Positions 44,772 through 53,837 are shown, counted from the first letter of the stretch. The stretch is DNA of 64,000 bases from Candidatus Scalindua japonica (GCF_002443295.1 NZ_BAOS01000004.1:248001-312000); one strand, 5' to 3'. Numbers and translations are program-made. The notes: a model not told the origin generated them from the letters alone.

Positions 44772-45728
44772 ATGGAAATTGTCAATGTAGCAGATAAGTG
44801 TTCAGGAAACGTACAAGAAGTTACAATCGGAGCAACCAGCGACGAAGGTGGTACCAGGGGTAAGACGGTAACCGTTGGTGGCGCAAACAGTATTCCGTTT
44901 ATGGACATTGATGGAAGCATCGGCCACAAACCGGCGATCGCAATGGATGTATATGATGCCCCACCGGATGAGTGGCCTGAGCCTCTTTTAAAACATTATG
45001 CGGATGTTGTTGACAATCCGGCAAACTGGGCTAAAAAATGTGCTGAATTTGGTGCAGACTTAATCTGTTTGAAACTTGACGCAATCCACCCTGATAAAGG
45101 GAATAAAAGCGCAGAAGAGACGGTAAGTACCGTTAAATCTATTCTTGAGGCTGTTGATATACCCCTTATCATATGGGGATGTGAAAATGATGAGAGGGAT
45201 AATGAAATAATGCCAAAGGTCAGTGAGGCAGCTAAAGGAGAGAGATGCCTTCTGGGAGGAGCGACTCAGGAGAATTACAAAACCATTACTGCTGTTTGCC
45301 TTGCAGACGGGCACAACCTGATAACCCAGGCCCCGGTTGACATTAACATTGGAAAACAGATAAACATCCTGGTAACTGATTTAGGATTTCCTACCGACAG
45401 GATCGTAATGTTTCAGACTACCGGCGCACTTGGATACGGTATTGAATACTGCTACTCAATCCATGAACGAGGAAGAATTGCGGCGCTTTCAGGAGACCAC
45501 CAGATGGCGACTCCGGTTATTTGTGATGTTGGCCACGAAGCGTGGCGTGCAAAGGAAGCAAAAGCCACTGACAGTGAAGCTCCTCAATGGGGGGCCTTTG
45601 CGGAAAGAGGAATAATGTGGGAAGCAATTACCGCCACTACATTGATACAATCCGGTGTTGACATAATCAGGATGAACCATCCTGAAGCAGTTACAATTGT
45701 AAAAAAACATATAGAAAATCTTACATAG
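44772..45728 (+). CDS. acsD: Corrinoid iron-sulfur protein small subunit (CFeSP delta)
   Basis: 318 residues, usual AcsD length. TIM-barrel features include TVGGANSIPFMDIDGSIGHK, KPAIAMDVYDAPPDEWPEPL, DLICLKLDAIHPD, PLIIWGCENDERDNEIMPKV and LGYGIEYCYSIHERGRIAAL. It pairs with AcsC to position the corrinoid between the methyltransferase AcsE and acetyl-CoA synthase. AGGAG-like GGAGAT site before the ATG; 26 bp after cooC copy 2. Confidence 0.97.
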   Translation: MEIVNVADKCSGNVQEVTIGATSDEGGTRGKTVTVGGANSIPFMDIDGSIGHKPAIAMDVYDAPPDEWPEPLLKHYADVVDNPANWAKKCAEFGADLICLKLDAIHPDKGNKSAEETVSTVKSILEAVDIPLIIWGCENDERDNEIMPKVSEAAKGERCLLGGATQENYKTITAVCLADGHNLITQAPVDINIGKQINILVTDLGFPTDRIVMFQTTGALGYGIEYCYSIHERGRIAALSGDHQMATPVICDVGHEAWRAKEAKATDSEAPQWGAFAERGIMWEAITATTLIQSGVDIIRMNHPEAVTIVKKHIENLT

Positions 45729-45740
45729 AAGGAGAAGAAC

Positions 45741-46526
45741 ATGATAACCCTGGCGGAAAGAATTAATGGGCAGTTTCTGGATGTAAAGAAGGCGATTAAA
45801 GAGAGAGACCCCTCTGTAATCCATGAATTAGCAAAAAAACAGACTGAAGCGGGAGCTACATATCTGGATATAAACGTTGGAACTGCTGCTGCAGATCAGG
45901 AGGACGCCATGAAATGGTTGGTGGAGTCAACACAGGAGGCAGTAAATACACCTATTGCAATAGACAGCCAGAAATTGAGTGTTATTAAAGCAGGCCTTGA
46001 GGTAATAAAAAACGATGTTATGATTAATTCTGCTCAAGGTGACCCTGAAGTTCTTGACACTTATATGCAACTTGCAAAGGAGCATAATGCTGCTTTGATT
46101 TGTCTCACTATGAATAAGGAAGGTATTCCTCAAAATGTAGATACTCGCATTGAGATAGCAGCTGAAATTGCCGGAAAAGCTTTGGAACACGATGTGGATA
46201 TGGACAAAATTTTTATTGATCCTATTTTATTCTCAATACCAGTTGACCAGAAACAACCCGCTTATATGCTGGAGGTTTTTAGTCAGATAAAACTTATCTC
46301 TGATCCATCTCCACACATAACTGTCGGTTTAAGTAATTTGGCTCAGGGTACACAGGAAAAGTCTTTAATATGCAGAACGTTCTTGACTATGGCAATTGCC
46401 GCGGGTATGGACACTGCCCTCATGGATGTGCTTGATACGGAGCTCATGGATGCTGCGATCTGCTCTGAAATGCTTCTGAATAAGCAGATTTACAGCGATT
46501 CATTTCTCAAAGCTGCAAGAGTATAA
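45741..46526 (+). CDS. acsE: Methyltetrahydrofolate:CFeSP methyltransferase
   Basis: 261 residues, usual AcsE length. Pterin-binding TIM barrel with GATYLDINVGTAAADQEDAM, PIAIDSQKLSVIKAGLEV, MINSAQGDPEVLD and ITVGLSNLAQGTQEKSLICR (pterin-contacting Asp and Asn residues). It moves the methyl group of CH3-H4folate onto Co(I) of AcsCD. Last gene of the operon, 12 bp after acsD with an AGAAGGAGAAG ribosome site; a strong hairpin follows. Confidence 0.97.
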   Translation: MITLAERINGQFLDVKKAIKERDPSVIHELAKKQTEAGATYLDINVGTAAADQEDAMKWLVESTQEAVNTPIAIDSQKLSVIKAGLEVIKNDVMINSAQGDPEVLDTYMQLAKEHNAALICLTMNKEGIPQNVDTRIEIAAEIAGKALEHDVDMDKIFIDPILFSIPVDQKQPAYMLEVFSQIKLISDPSPHITVGLSNLAQGTQEKSLICRTFLTMAIAAGMDTALMDVLDTELMDAAICSEMLLNKQIYSDSFLKAARV

Positions 46527-46555
46527 TCTACCCATATCATGGGAAATAAATAGTA

Positions 46556-46623
46556 GACCGGCCTCTCTTTCGAGAGGACTCCAGAATTGGAATCCTCTCG
46601 AAAGAGAGGCCGGTCACTTTTAT
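46556..46623 (+). terminator. Terminator-like perfect hairpin after the acs operon
   Basis: A perfect 23-bp inverted repeat (arms 46556-46578 and 46593-46615, first bases GACCGGCCTCTC) with a 14-base loop, followed by ACTTTTATA. The stem is far longer than most intrinsic terminators and could also be a mobile REP-like palindrome or an mRNA 3' stabiliser. Confidence 0.65.
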
Positions 46624-46738
46624 ACATACAAAAAATTATTATGTAAGATCCGTTCCACACCTGAATGATAAATCAGGCAGGCTTATCGGATATTTTTTAG
46701 TTCTATTCGGGGAACACCCCCCCCCATATCACCATTCT

Positions 46739-47134
46739 ATGAAGTGCAGTGAAATTAATGTCAGAGTGAGATACCAGGAAACCGACCAGATGGGAATAGT
46801 ATATTACTCAAACTACTTTGTCTATTTTGAAATGGGCAGAATAGAGTTTCTGCGTGATCTCGGTATATCGTATGCGGAACTTGAAAAAGAAGATGTATTT
46901 CTTGCGGTAGCGGATGCTCATTGTAAATACAAGGCCCCTGCCCTGTTTGACGATCTCCTGGTTATCAAAACATGTTTAACTAAGATGAAATTAGCAAGAA
47001 TCGAATTCTGTTATGAGATCAGGCGTGTTAATGAAGAAAATCTGATTGCGGAAGGCTCTACCCTCCTTGCATGTCTGGGGAAAAATAAGAAGCCAATGGC
47101 AATTCCCGAAAAGATCAGAGAAGTCCTTACTTAG
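46739..47134 (+). CDS. Acyl-CoA thioesterase, YbgC/4-hydroxybenzoyl-CoA thioesterase family
   Basis: 131 residues with a single hot-dog fold: VRVRYQETDQMGIVYYSNYF (the catalytic Asp-containing 'D..G..y...Y' motif), FVYFEMGRIEFLRDLGISYA, DAHCKYKAPALFDDLLVIKT and a C-terminal EGSTLLACLGKNKKPMAIPE. Such enzymes hydrolyse acyl-CoA or aryl-CoA thioesters; in Gram-negatives the YbgC form is linked to Tol-Pal. No tol genes are in view. A run of nine C lies just upstream (46717-46725) and no ribosome site is clear. Confidence 0.9.
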   Translation: MKCSEINVRVRYQETDQMGIVYYSNYFVYFEMGRIEFLRDLGISYAELEKEDVFLAVADAHCKYKAPALFDDLLVIKTCLTKMKLARIEFCYEIRRVNEENLIAEGSTLLACLGKNKKPMAIPEKIREVLT

Positions 47135-47223
47135 AGCAATATTAAGCATCTCATATCAGATTTGCCAACCATCCCCATCCCCCCCTAATACAAAGGGGGA
47201 ATACATCCTACATTATCAACGCT

Positions 47224-47541
47224 TCACTTCTTTGTTTTATACGTCAAGTTTGAGACAATGTAACCCATCCCCTCTAATAAACGAACAACCTTCTTATTTG
47301 CCTTTTGTATATTTGAATAATCAGGTAGCCAGAACTTTTTTGTATCAATACCGCTTATTGTTTTGTTATTTGAATTTATATAAATAGTTCTTTTTACGGA
47401 ATTTGTATCATCATACTTAACCATAGTCATACCGTCATTCGGATCGAAATCAATATCAACCCTTAAATTCTCCTCGCGGTATATTTCACCTAATCTCTTT
47501 ACTATCTCAATTAAATCATTTAATGAATTGTTATTCTGCAT
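47224..47541 (-). CDS. Hypothetical protein (105 aa)
   Basis: Soluble, charged protein: helix LNDLIEIVKRLGEIYREENL, then strand-rich VDIDFDPNDGMTMVKYDD and RTIYINSNNKTISG, then QKANKKVVRLLEGMGYI. No known motif. No obvious ribosome site. Composition is gene-like and the frame is undisturbed. Confidence 0.45.
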   Translation of the reverse strand: MQNNNSLNDLIEIVKRLGEIYREENLRVDIDFDPNDGMTMVKYDDTNSVKRTIYINSNNKTISGIDTKKFWLPDYSNIQKANKKVVRLLEGMGYIVSNLTYKTKK

Positions 47542-47582
47542 AATATTTAGTCAGTAGTAGAACAGTACAAATATAATCTAAA

Positions 47583-48122
47583 TCAGAAAGAGTCATTAAC
47601 TTCTGTCCAAGTTGATCCAATTAGCTCTTGCGTAGGTTTTCTCCGCGTTTGTAATGCGACATTACGGATATCTTCGGGTTTGACATTGGGTGAATTTTCC
47701 ATTACTGACCACTCAAAAAGTAATCGTGCACATTCCTTTTTGATCAGAACAAATATCTTGTGCATATTTTCATAAAAAACATAAATTGACGGATCTACAG
47801 AAAACATGTCGCCCAACAGGTTAATACTCTTGTATTTATCTTGGCGGATTTTGCCTTTTGAGTGGAGTATTACGTTCCGGATTGTTCGCACATAGCTCAT
47901 TATATCAGATTTAATCTCATTTTCAGCAATATTCGTAGACTTTGCAAGGCGAGGTCTAATTTCATCCTCACAGTATGCGAACAGGAATACCAGTATTGCC
48001 TGAGAATGCTGTTGTGTATTAGAGCCGTCAACAGAGTTTGAAGACAAATAATCATTTGAACGAATGATACGGTTATGGATTATATCAGGCGTGGATGGAT
48101 CTTCGTAGCTGGCCCATACTAC
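47583..48122 (-). pseudogene. N-terminally truncated HEPN-like hypothetical protein
   Basis: The frame stays open from 48122 to 47583 (about 179 codons) but no ATG opens it; the first start-like codon is TTG at 48047. The upstream part (VWASYEDPSTPDIIHNRIIR) reads like a continuing protein, cut by a TAG at 48123-48125. The helical core DIMSYVRTIRNVILHSKGKI resembles the 'R.xxxH' type motif of HEPN-domain proteins (Rx4-6H). I read it as the C-terminal part of a longer helical protein that lost its start. Function unknown. Confidence 0.4.
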
Positions 48123-48252
48123 CTAAATTGGCGGTGTCACAATTATTTTTTGGCTATGTAGCTATTTTGCGGATTGATAAATTGTAATAAAGCAGGAAAC
48201 TCTCAATATGATCCTACATCTATACTGAAACTATTCGTTAGAGCTTTCACAT

Positions 48253-48277
48253 AAAAAAAGCCAACCCAAAGGTTGAC
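48253..48277 (-). terminator. Intrinsic terminator for the dockerin-like gene
   Basis: On the minus strand a 7-bp stem (GTCAACC / GGTTGGC with one G-U pair and a 4-base loop) is followed directly by seven T. It lies 26 bp after the stop of the leftward gene at 48303. Confidence 0.7.
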
Positions 48278-48302
48278 TTTTATATCTGAAATAATAAGAT
48301 TA

Positions 48303-48857
48303 TCAATTAGCAGTTTTTCCATAATTAACTATCAAAATAAAGTAATCAAACCCATCAACACGACCATCTTTGTTTAAATCAGCAGATTGTAATTGGGTAG
48401 GTATTTCTGGACCTATATGAAAGTAACTGCATTCATATGTGAGATGGCTTGCGCTCTGTCCCCAATGAGCTCCTAACACCGTTAGATCATTCTCATCAAC
48501 ACGAGCATCAGTATAAGGAACTCCTTCTTCGTACGTACCTGCTATATTTCCTTTTAGAATGTAAGGTATATTCGACACCTCAGTCTCGTAACCTCTAGAA
48601 TCAACAGCGGTTACTCCAACAAATATTACACTATAGTACGGTATATCGTGACAAATAAAAGTGCTAAATGTTGTTAGAGTTGCGATATCCCCTACCTTAT
48701 TAAATGCTTTATCATGTGTTGTACTTATGTATACGTTATACCAACTTGCTCCAGTCACCTCATCCCAACTGCACTTTACTGCATATGTACTCGATGTAAT
48801 TGATAATAAAAAAATAATGACAAACAACAAAGAAAACCCTACTTTCTTTATATTCAA
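48303..48857 (-). CDS. Secreted FnIII-like protein with a C-terminal dockerin-like calcium loop
   Basis: 184 residues. Signal peptide MNIKKVGFSLLFVIIFLLSI through STYA. Residues about 28-100 resemble a fibronectin type III strand set (CSWDEVTGASWYNVYISTTH; FVGVTAVDSRGYETEVSNIP). The end has DLNKDGRVDGFDYFILIVNY, a dockerin/EF-hand type calcium-binding segment, paired with an earlier DARVDENDLTVLGAHWGQS, so two half-sites are present. Probably an exported, calcium-stabilised surface or extracellular protein. A terminator follows. Confidence 0.7.
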   Translation of the reverse strand: MNIKKVGFSLLFVIIFLLSITSSTYAVKCSWDEVTGASWYNVYISTTHDKAFNKVGDIATLTTFSTFICHDIPYYSVIFVGVTAVDSRGYETEVSNIPYILKGNIAGTYEEGVPYTDARVDENDLTVLGAHWGQSASHLTYECSYFHIGPEIPTQLQSADLNKDGRVDGFDYFILIVNYGKTAN

Positions 48858-48901
48858 CCAGTCTCCTCTCCAAATATTAGTGTAAATTCGTGAAATCGTG
48901 T

Positions 48902-49732
48902 CTACTCAGATCTTACCGCTTCCCGTATTCTTATTGCCTTCTTAAGGAGAGGAAGCAGTTGGTTTAATGGCAACATTGAAGCGGAGTCAGACAAAGCTTC
49001 CTCAGGTTTTTCATGTGTCTCTATAAAAAGGCCGTCACAACCCACTGAAACGGCAGCATTTGTTAACGGTACAATCATTTCTCTCTGCCCACCGGAAGTA
49101 GAGCCCATTCCACCGGGCAGTTGCACGCTATGTGTTGCATCAAAAACTACCGGATATCCCATCTCTCTCATAATAACAATAGAGCGCATATCAGCTACTA
49201 GATTATTGTATCCAAATGATGTTCCTCTTTCGGTAAATATTATGTTCTTATTGCCTGTGGAAAGTACTTTTTCTGCAACATGTTTAACATCCCATGGCGC
49301 TAAGAATTGTCCCTTTTTTATATTTATTGGCTTTCCTGTATTAGCCGCGTCAAGAAGTAAGTCCGTTTGCCTGCAGAGAAACGCCGGTATTTGAATTAAA
49401 TCCAATACATCCTTCACAATATCAACCTCGTAACAACAATGAACATCTGAAACTACCGGCACTTCAATCTCTTTTTTGATCTTTGATAAAATCTCTATAC
49501 CCTTTCTGACTCCAGGGCCTCTGTAAGAGTTTATAGAAGAACGATTTGCTTTGTCATATGACGCTTTGAAAATAAACGGAACGTTTGCCTTAACTGCAAT
49601 ATCTTTAATCTTCTCAGCAATCCTACAACATTCATTTTCATTCTCAATGACGCAGGGTCCGGCAATTAAAATTAATGGGTGGTTCTCCCCGAAAACGATA
49701 TTTCCAACTCCAATGTTATGTATATTTTTCAT
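48902..49732 (-). CDS. kdsA: 3-deoxy-8-phosphooctulonate synthase (KDO-8-P synthase)
   Basis: 276 residues, normal length. ILIAGPCVIENENECCRIAE, PFIFKASYDKANRSSINSYR with GPGVRKGIEIL, VPVVSDVHCCYEVDIVKDVL, IPAFLCRQTDLLLDAANTGK, KKGQFLAPWDVKHVAEK, PVVFDATHSVQLPGGMGSTS and DGLFIETHEKPEEALSDSAS are all KdsA blocks. It condenses PEP and arabinose-5-P to Kdo-8-P for the LPS inner core. With the LPS kinase and heptosyltransferase at 29.4-31.6 kb it shows an LPS-type outer membrane. Confidence 0.97.
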   Translation of the reverse strand: MKNIHNIGVGNIVFGENHPLILIAGPCVIENENECCRIAEKIKDIAVKANVPFIFKASYDKANRSSINSYRGPGVRKGIEILSKIKKEIEVPVVSDVHCCYEVDIVKDVLDLIQIPAFLCRQTDLLLDAANTGKPINIKKGQFLAPWDVKHVAEKVLSTGNKNIIFTERGTSFGYNNLVADMRSIVIMREMGYPVVFDATHSVQLPGGMGSTSGGQREMIVPLTNAAVSVGCDGLFIETHEKPEEALSDSASMLPLNQLLPLLKKAIRIREAVRSE

Positions 49733-50063
49733 TTCAAAATATTGTTCTTGAAAAAAAATTCCGATAAATTTATTACTACTCTAAAACAAGGTATGAGTGA
49801 GAATAACATTGACCAGTTTTTTGACGTAAATTTATCTATATCATAGTCATAAGCATTAGTCAAACGTTTAATTTCCGACAAATTTTATTTGCAATTTTAT
49901 AATTTTTTGATATATATATAAACTACATATTTTTATTTTCTATTTAGCAATTATATTTATTATACGCCTTCCTGTTGCAACTTACTGATATTGGTAATTA
50001 CGCAACACAATATATTTTATAATATTTTTACTTTTCTTTGTTTATTATTTTGGAGCTAAGTAT
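49733..50063. other. AT-rich divergent intergenic region
   Basis: 331 bases between divergent kdsA and the TPR/alpha-CTD gene, with long A/T runs including an ATATATATATA stretch near 49910. It should hold both promoters. A GGAGCTAAG ribosome site precedes the right gene. No RNA gene or repeat recognised. Confidence 0.3.
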
Positions 50064-51383
50064 ATGGTAAGTAATACGTTAGACTTTGATGTCGCCTTCA
50101 CAACAGAACCACTCACAAGAGAAAATATATTCACACTAAAAGAGCAAATTTATACATCAAAAGCCAATTATGAGGAACTGGAAAAGAAAATCAAGGCGCT
50201 AAGGTCATCCATAAGCTCAGAAAATCTCACTCCTGAAACAAAAAAAAATAATTTAATCTTAGGTATATGTTTATGGATATCCGGAAAGCAAGATGAGGCC
50301 TTTGAAGTTCTTAATACATTACAGTCTAATAAGGTTGCATGTTATTTTCTTGGAAAATGTTATCAGGAGCTTGAAGAGTACGAAAAAGCGTTGGATTTCT
50401 TCGGACGTTCAAAGCAGGCAAACGAAGATGAGTTTGAAATACAAGTAGATATAGCGGAAACACAAAGACTTTCAGGTGACAATCAAGGTGCAATAAAATT
50501 AATACAGAAATTATCTAAGGGGCATGATGATGAAGCGGGTCTTCACTACCAGTGGGCACACTGTCTTGATAACCTTGGAGAGTATGAGGAAGCATTAACA
50601 CACTACAATCGAGCGCTCGAAATTAATCCGGAACACCCTAACTCGTTGTTTCGGCTTGCATATTATTATGACCTGAACGGAGATGATGAAAAGGCGCTTG
50701 AGTACTACAAAAAGTGTGTTGAGAATGCCCCATTATACACCAATGCCATGATTAACCTTGGCCTGATGTATGAAGACAATGACGATTATGAAAAAGCTGT
50801 TTCCTGCTATTACGCAGTTTTGCAATCATATCCAAACCATCAGACTGCAAGACTTTTTCTCAAGGACGCGGAAGCCGGTTTAAACATGCGTTATGACGAT
50901 GATAAGGTCAAGAAACAAGACCAGGAAACCGAAGTATTAAATATTCCAATTTCTGATTTTGAACTCTCTGTCAGAAGCAAAAACTGCCTGGAACGCATGA
51001 ATATAATAACACTTGCAGATTTAACAAAAGTTACTGAGTACGAGCTCTTATCGTATAAAAATTTTGGAGAAACTTCCTTAACGGAAATTAAAAATATACT
51101 TAACCAGAAAGGTTTACGTCTTGGGCAAGCTGTTGAATCTGAAATATTTATTGATACCGATGTAGAAACAGGTATACATGATAACAATTTACTAAAATCA
51201 ATAGCGGAAATAGAACTTTCCGATGATTGCAGGAAAACCATTGAAGAAATGGGTATCGAGACAATAAGCGATTTGGTAGCAAAAACAGAAACAGAACTTT
51301 TAGAACAAGATAGTTTTACGCAAGCATATGTTGATGAAATAAATAACCAACTTGATAAGCTTGGATTACAACTTCATAACTGA
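50064..51383 (+). CDS. TPR protein fused to two RNA polymerase alpha-CTD-like domains
   Basis: 439 residues. Residues about 65-280 are TPR helices (CYFLGKCYQELEEYEKALDF; HYQWAHCLDNLGEYEEALTH; AMINLGLMYEDNDDYEKAVS). Residues about 295-355 match the RpoA C-terminal domain: ISDFELSVRSKNCLERMNII, TLADLTKVTEYELLSYKNFG, ETSLTEIKNILNQKGL. A second, weaker copy covers about 375-439 (IAEIELSDDCRKTIEEMGIE). The real RpoA N-terminal domain is absent. An alpha-CTD-like helix-hairpin-helix can bind DNA or sigma/activators, so this may be a transcription factor or polymerase-associated scaffold. It stands just upstream of ruvAB. Confidence 0.8.
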   Translation: MVSNTLDFDVAFTTEPLTRENIFTLKEQIYTSKANYEELEKKIKALRSSISSENLTPETKKNNLILGICLWISGKQDEAFEVLNTLQSNKVACYFLGKCYQELEEYEKALDFFGRSKQANEDEFEIQVDIAETQRLSGDNQGAIKLIQKLSKGHDDEAGLHYQWAHCLDNLGEYEEALTHYNRALEINPEHPNSLFRLAYYYDLNGDDEKALEYYKKCVENAPLYTNAMINLGLMYEDNDDYEKAVSCYYAVLQSYPNHQTARLFLKDAEAGLNMRYDDDKVKKQDQETEVLNIPISDFELSVRSKNCLERMNIITLADLTKVTEYELLSYKNFGETSLTEIKNILNQKGLRLGQAVESEIFIDTDVETGIHDNNLLKSIAEIELSDDCRKTIEEMGIETISDLVAKTETELLEQDSFTQAYVDEINNQLDKLGLQLHN

Positions 51384-51567
51384 CAAAACATTAGCTAATT
51401 TATTGATGTTATTTAAAACTATATTACCTGTTTGACAAATCTCATAAACATGTAATAAACATCGTCAGTTATCTCACCCACTATTTTGATTAAATTCATA
51501 AATTTTCCACTTTTTCCAGTAAGTATAAAACAGCAGGTAAAATGTTCTCAGTTTAGGTATTAAATAA

Positions 51568-52155
51568 ATGTTTGACTTTATTAAAGGTAATTTAGTACAC
51601 AAGGCGCCTACAACTGCGATAATCGAAACTAATGGTATTGGATACAAAATACACATACCGTTATCGACCTTTGAGAAAATATCTAATAGTGAGAGTGCGA
51701 AATTATACACAAAACTCTCTATCAGAGATGACGAATTAAAAATATATGGTTTTGTTTCATTAGAGGAGAGAGACTTGTTTAATTTACTTCTTTCAGTGAA
51801 TGGAGTAGGCCCAAACATGGCACTTACAATACTGTCGAGTAGCTCGATTACTCAATTTGAGAAGTATGTTGTAAGTAATGATCCAAAGTCATTACAACGT
51901 ATTAAGGGGATAGGCAAAAAAACCGCTGAGAGAATAATATTAGAATTGAAGGAAACGATAAAATGTGTTTCTCCTGATATAAAATCTTCTAAAGATACAG
52001 AGAAAATGGCAATTATTTCAGATGCTGTCATGGCTATGGTTTCACTTGGTTACGCAAAATCTGAAGCAGAAAAGGCAGTGAACAAGGCCTCAGACAACCT
52101 GGACGTTACCGTTGGGGTTGAAGCGCTTATAAAAGAAGCTCTAAGTCGTGTGTGA
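51568..52155 (+). CDS. ruvA: Holliday junction DNA helicase subunit RuvA
   Basis: 195 residues. OB-fold N-terminus (MFDFIKGNLVHKAPTTAIIE, NGIGYKIHIPLSTFE), two HhH motifs (LLLSVNGVGPNMALTILSS; LQRIKGIGKKTAERIILELK) and a C-terminal UBA-like domain III (DAVMAMVSLGYAKSEAEKAV). RuvA tetramers hold the four-way junction and load RuvB. ruvB starts 50 bp downstream. Confidence 0.96.
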   Translation: MFDFIKGNLVHKAPTTAIIETNGIGYKIHIPLSTFEKISNSESAKLYTKLSIRDDELKIYGFVSLEERDLFNLLLSVNGVGPNMALTILSSSSITQFEKYVVSNDPKSLQRIKGIGKKTAERIILELKETIKCVSPDIKSSKDTEKMAIISDAVMAMVSLGYAKSEAEKAVNKASDNLDVTVGVEALIKEALSRV

Positions 52156-52205
52156 TTTATAACTGGTTATAGTCCTAACTAACAAGATATCATGGTGTAT
52201 TAAAT

Positions 52206-53225
52206 ATGTCTGACAATAATGTCCTTTCCGGCGAAAATGTTGCTGATGACGAAAACCTTGATATTGAGCTACGACCAAAAAAGTTCAGTGATTTCATTGG
52301 TCAGGAATCAATTAAGAAAAGCCTGCACGTTTATATTCAGGCATCTAAAAAAAGGGGAGATGTTCTCGACCATATTCTATTTTCAGGATCACAAGGTTTG
52401 GGAAAGACAACTCTTTCACAAATTATTGCTAGTGAAATAGACGTTGATCTCAAATCGACATCAGGGCCGGTCCTTGATAAACCAGGTGATTTAGCCGGTA
52501 TTTTAACTAACTTACAACTGGGAGATATCTTATTTATTGATGAAATCCACAGGTTAAACAAAACTACAGAAGAGTATCTTTATTCGGCGATGGAGGATTA
52601 TTCCATAGATATTTTAATAGATCAGGGCCCGAGCGCGAGATCAGTAAAGATCACCCTTCCGCGTTTTACACTTGTTGGGGCAACTACACGTGAAGGGCTT
52701 TTAACACCATCTTTTCGTGCCAGGTTCGGTGTACTGGAAAGACTTGATTTCTATCCATGGGAAGAGCTGAAAGAGATTGCCTTTAAATCAGCGAAAAAGC
52801 TGAAAATAGAAATTAATGATAAAGGCGCAGAAATGATTGCAAAAAGCTCCAGAGGAACTCCAAGAATTGTAAACAGGTTTATAAGACGAATCAGAGATGT
52901 CGCGCAGGTGGAAGGCAGCAATGTAATTACTGAAAGTATTACAAAACTGGGCTTTGACATGTTGGGTGTAGATAAAGATGGCTTTGGTGACTTAGACAGG
53001 AAAATACTGAGCGCTATTATACAGCACGGTGGAGGACCGGTTGGATTAAAAACAATAGCAGTTTCCGTAAATGAACAGGAAGATACAATAGAAGAAGTTT
53101 ATGAACCTTTTTTAATCCAGAAAGGCTATTTAAGCAAAACACCACGAGGTAGAATAGTAACACAGCGAGCTTATGAGTATATGGGACATAAAACCATAGC
53201 CGGAGAACAAAGGACCCTTTTTTAA
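52206..53225 (+). CDS. ruvB: Holliday junction branch-migration ATPase RuvB
   Basis: 339 residues. LRPKKFSDFIGQESIKKSLH, Walker A FSGSQGLGKTTLSQIIASEI, Walker B ILFIDEIHRLNKTTEEYLYS, sensor region FTLVGATTREGLLTPSFRAR and C-terminal winged helix (GGGPVGLKTIAVSVNEQEDT; TPRGRIVTQRAYEYMG). Walker A has Ser at FSGSQGLGKT where many RuvBs have Pro. RuvB motors drive branch migration with RuvA. queH begins 3 bp after its stop. Confidence 0.97.
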   Translation: MSDNNVLSGENVADDENLDIELRPKKFSDFIGQESIKKSLHVYIQASKKRGDVLDHILFSGSQGLGKTTLSQIIASEIDVDLKSTSGPVLDKPGDLAGILTNLQLGDILFIDEIHRLNKTTEEYLYSAMEDYSIDILIDQGPSARSVKITLPRFTLVGATTREGLLTPSFRARFGVLERLDFYPWEELKEIAFKSAKKLKIEINDKGAEMIAKSSRGTPRIVNRFIRRIRDVAQVEGSNVITESITKLGFDMLGVDKDGFGDLDRKILSAIIQHGGGPVGLKTIAVSVNEQEDTIEEVYEPFLIQKGYLSKTPRGRIVTQRAYEYMGHKTIAGEQRTLF

Positions 53226-53228
53226 CTA

Positions 53229-53822
53229 ATGACCAATCTTTTGCTACATATTTGCTGTGCAGGTTGTCTCTGCGCGCCTCTCGATGAATTAAGGAGCGAG
53301 GGAATCAATGTTCACGGTTATTTTTATAATCCCAATATTCATCCATTATTGGAATTCAGGAAGAGGCTCAAAGCGGTGCACATTTTTCAGGAAAGTGACC
53401 CTATAGAGATAGACTATTGTGAAGAGTATGGGCTGAGGGAATATCTTAGTAATGTTGATTATGAAGGTGACAATAGATGTGAAGATTGCTATAGCCTGAG
53501 GCTCAGCACAACTGCGCGCCATGCTAAAGAGAAAGGATTTGATGCTTTCTGCTCAACGTTGCTTTTCAGTAAACAGCAGGATCACGAGAAAATACGAGAG
53601 ATGGGAAAGCAGATAGGAGAGCAAACAGGAATACCTTTTGAATATAGAGATTATCGACATTTATGTGAATGCAGCAAGGATATAGCTAAAAAGAAAATGT
53701 TATACAGACAATCATATTGTGGTTGTATTTTCAGTGAATTTGAAAGGTTTAAAGATACAACGCGAAATTTATATGAAGGCTGGAAGCTAAAAGAGAATTT
53801 GACAAACAATAGTGCTCCATAA
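53229..53822 (+). CDS. queH: Epoxyqueuosine reductase QueH
   Basis: 197 residues of the QueH/DUF208 family: LLLHICCAGCLCAPLDEL (paired Cys), GYFYNPNIHPLLEFRKRLKA, GDNRCEDCYSLRLSTTA, FCSTLLFSKQQDHEKI and SYCGCIFSEFER. The Cys pairs bind a 4Fe-4S cluster and a second iron. It reduces epoxyqueuosine in tRNA to queuosine, the last step of the pathway. tgt, which inserts the base, lies two genes on, so queuosine genes are clustered here. Confidence 0.95.
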   Translation: MTNLLLHICCAGCLCAPLDELRSEGINVHGYFYNPNIHPLLEFRKRLKAVHIFQESDPIEIDYCEEYGLREYLSNVDYEGDNRCEDCYSLRLSTTARHAKEKGFDAFCSTLLFSKQQDHEKIREMGKQIGEQTGIPFEYRDYRHLCECSKDIAKKKMLYRQSYCGCIFSEFERFKDTTRNLYEGWKLKENLTNNSAP

Positions 53823-53837
53823 AAAGGAACCATTAAA

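Noticed and set aside
51432-51458. TTGACA and TAATAA upstream of ruvA
   Set aside because: Spacing is 15 bp and the -10 is poor; AT-rich DNA gives such matches by chance.
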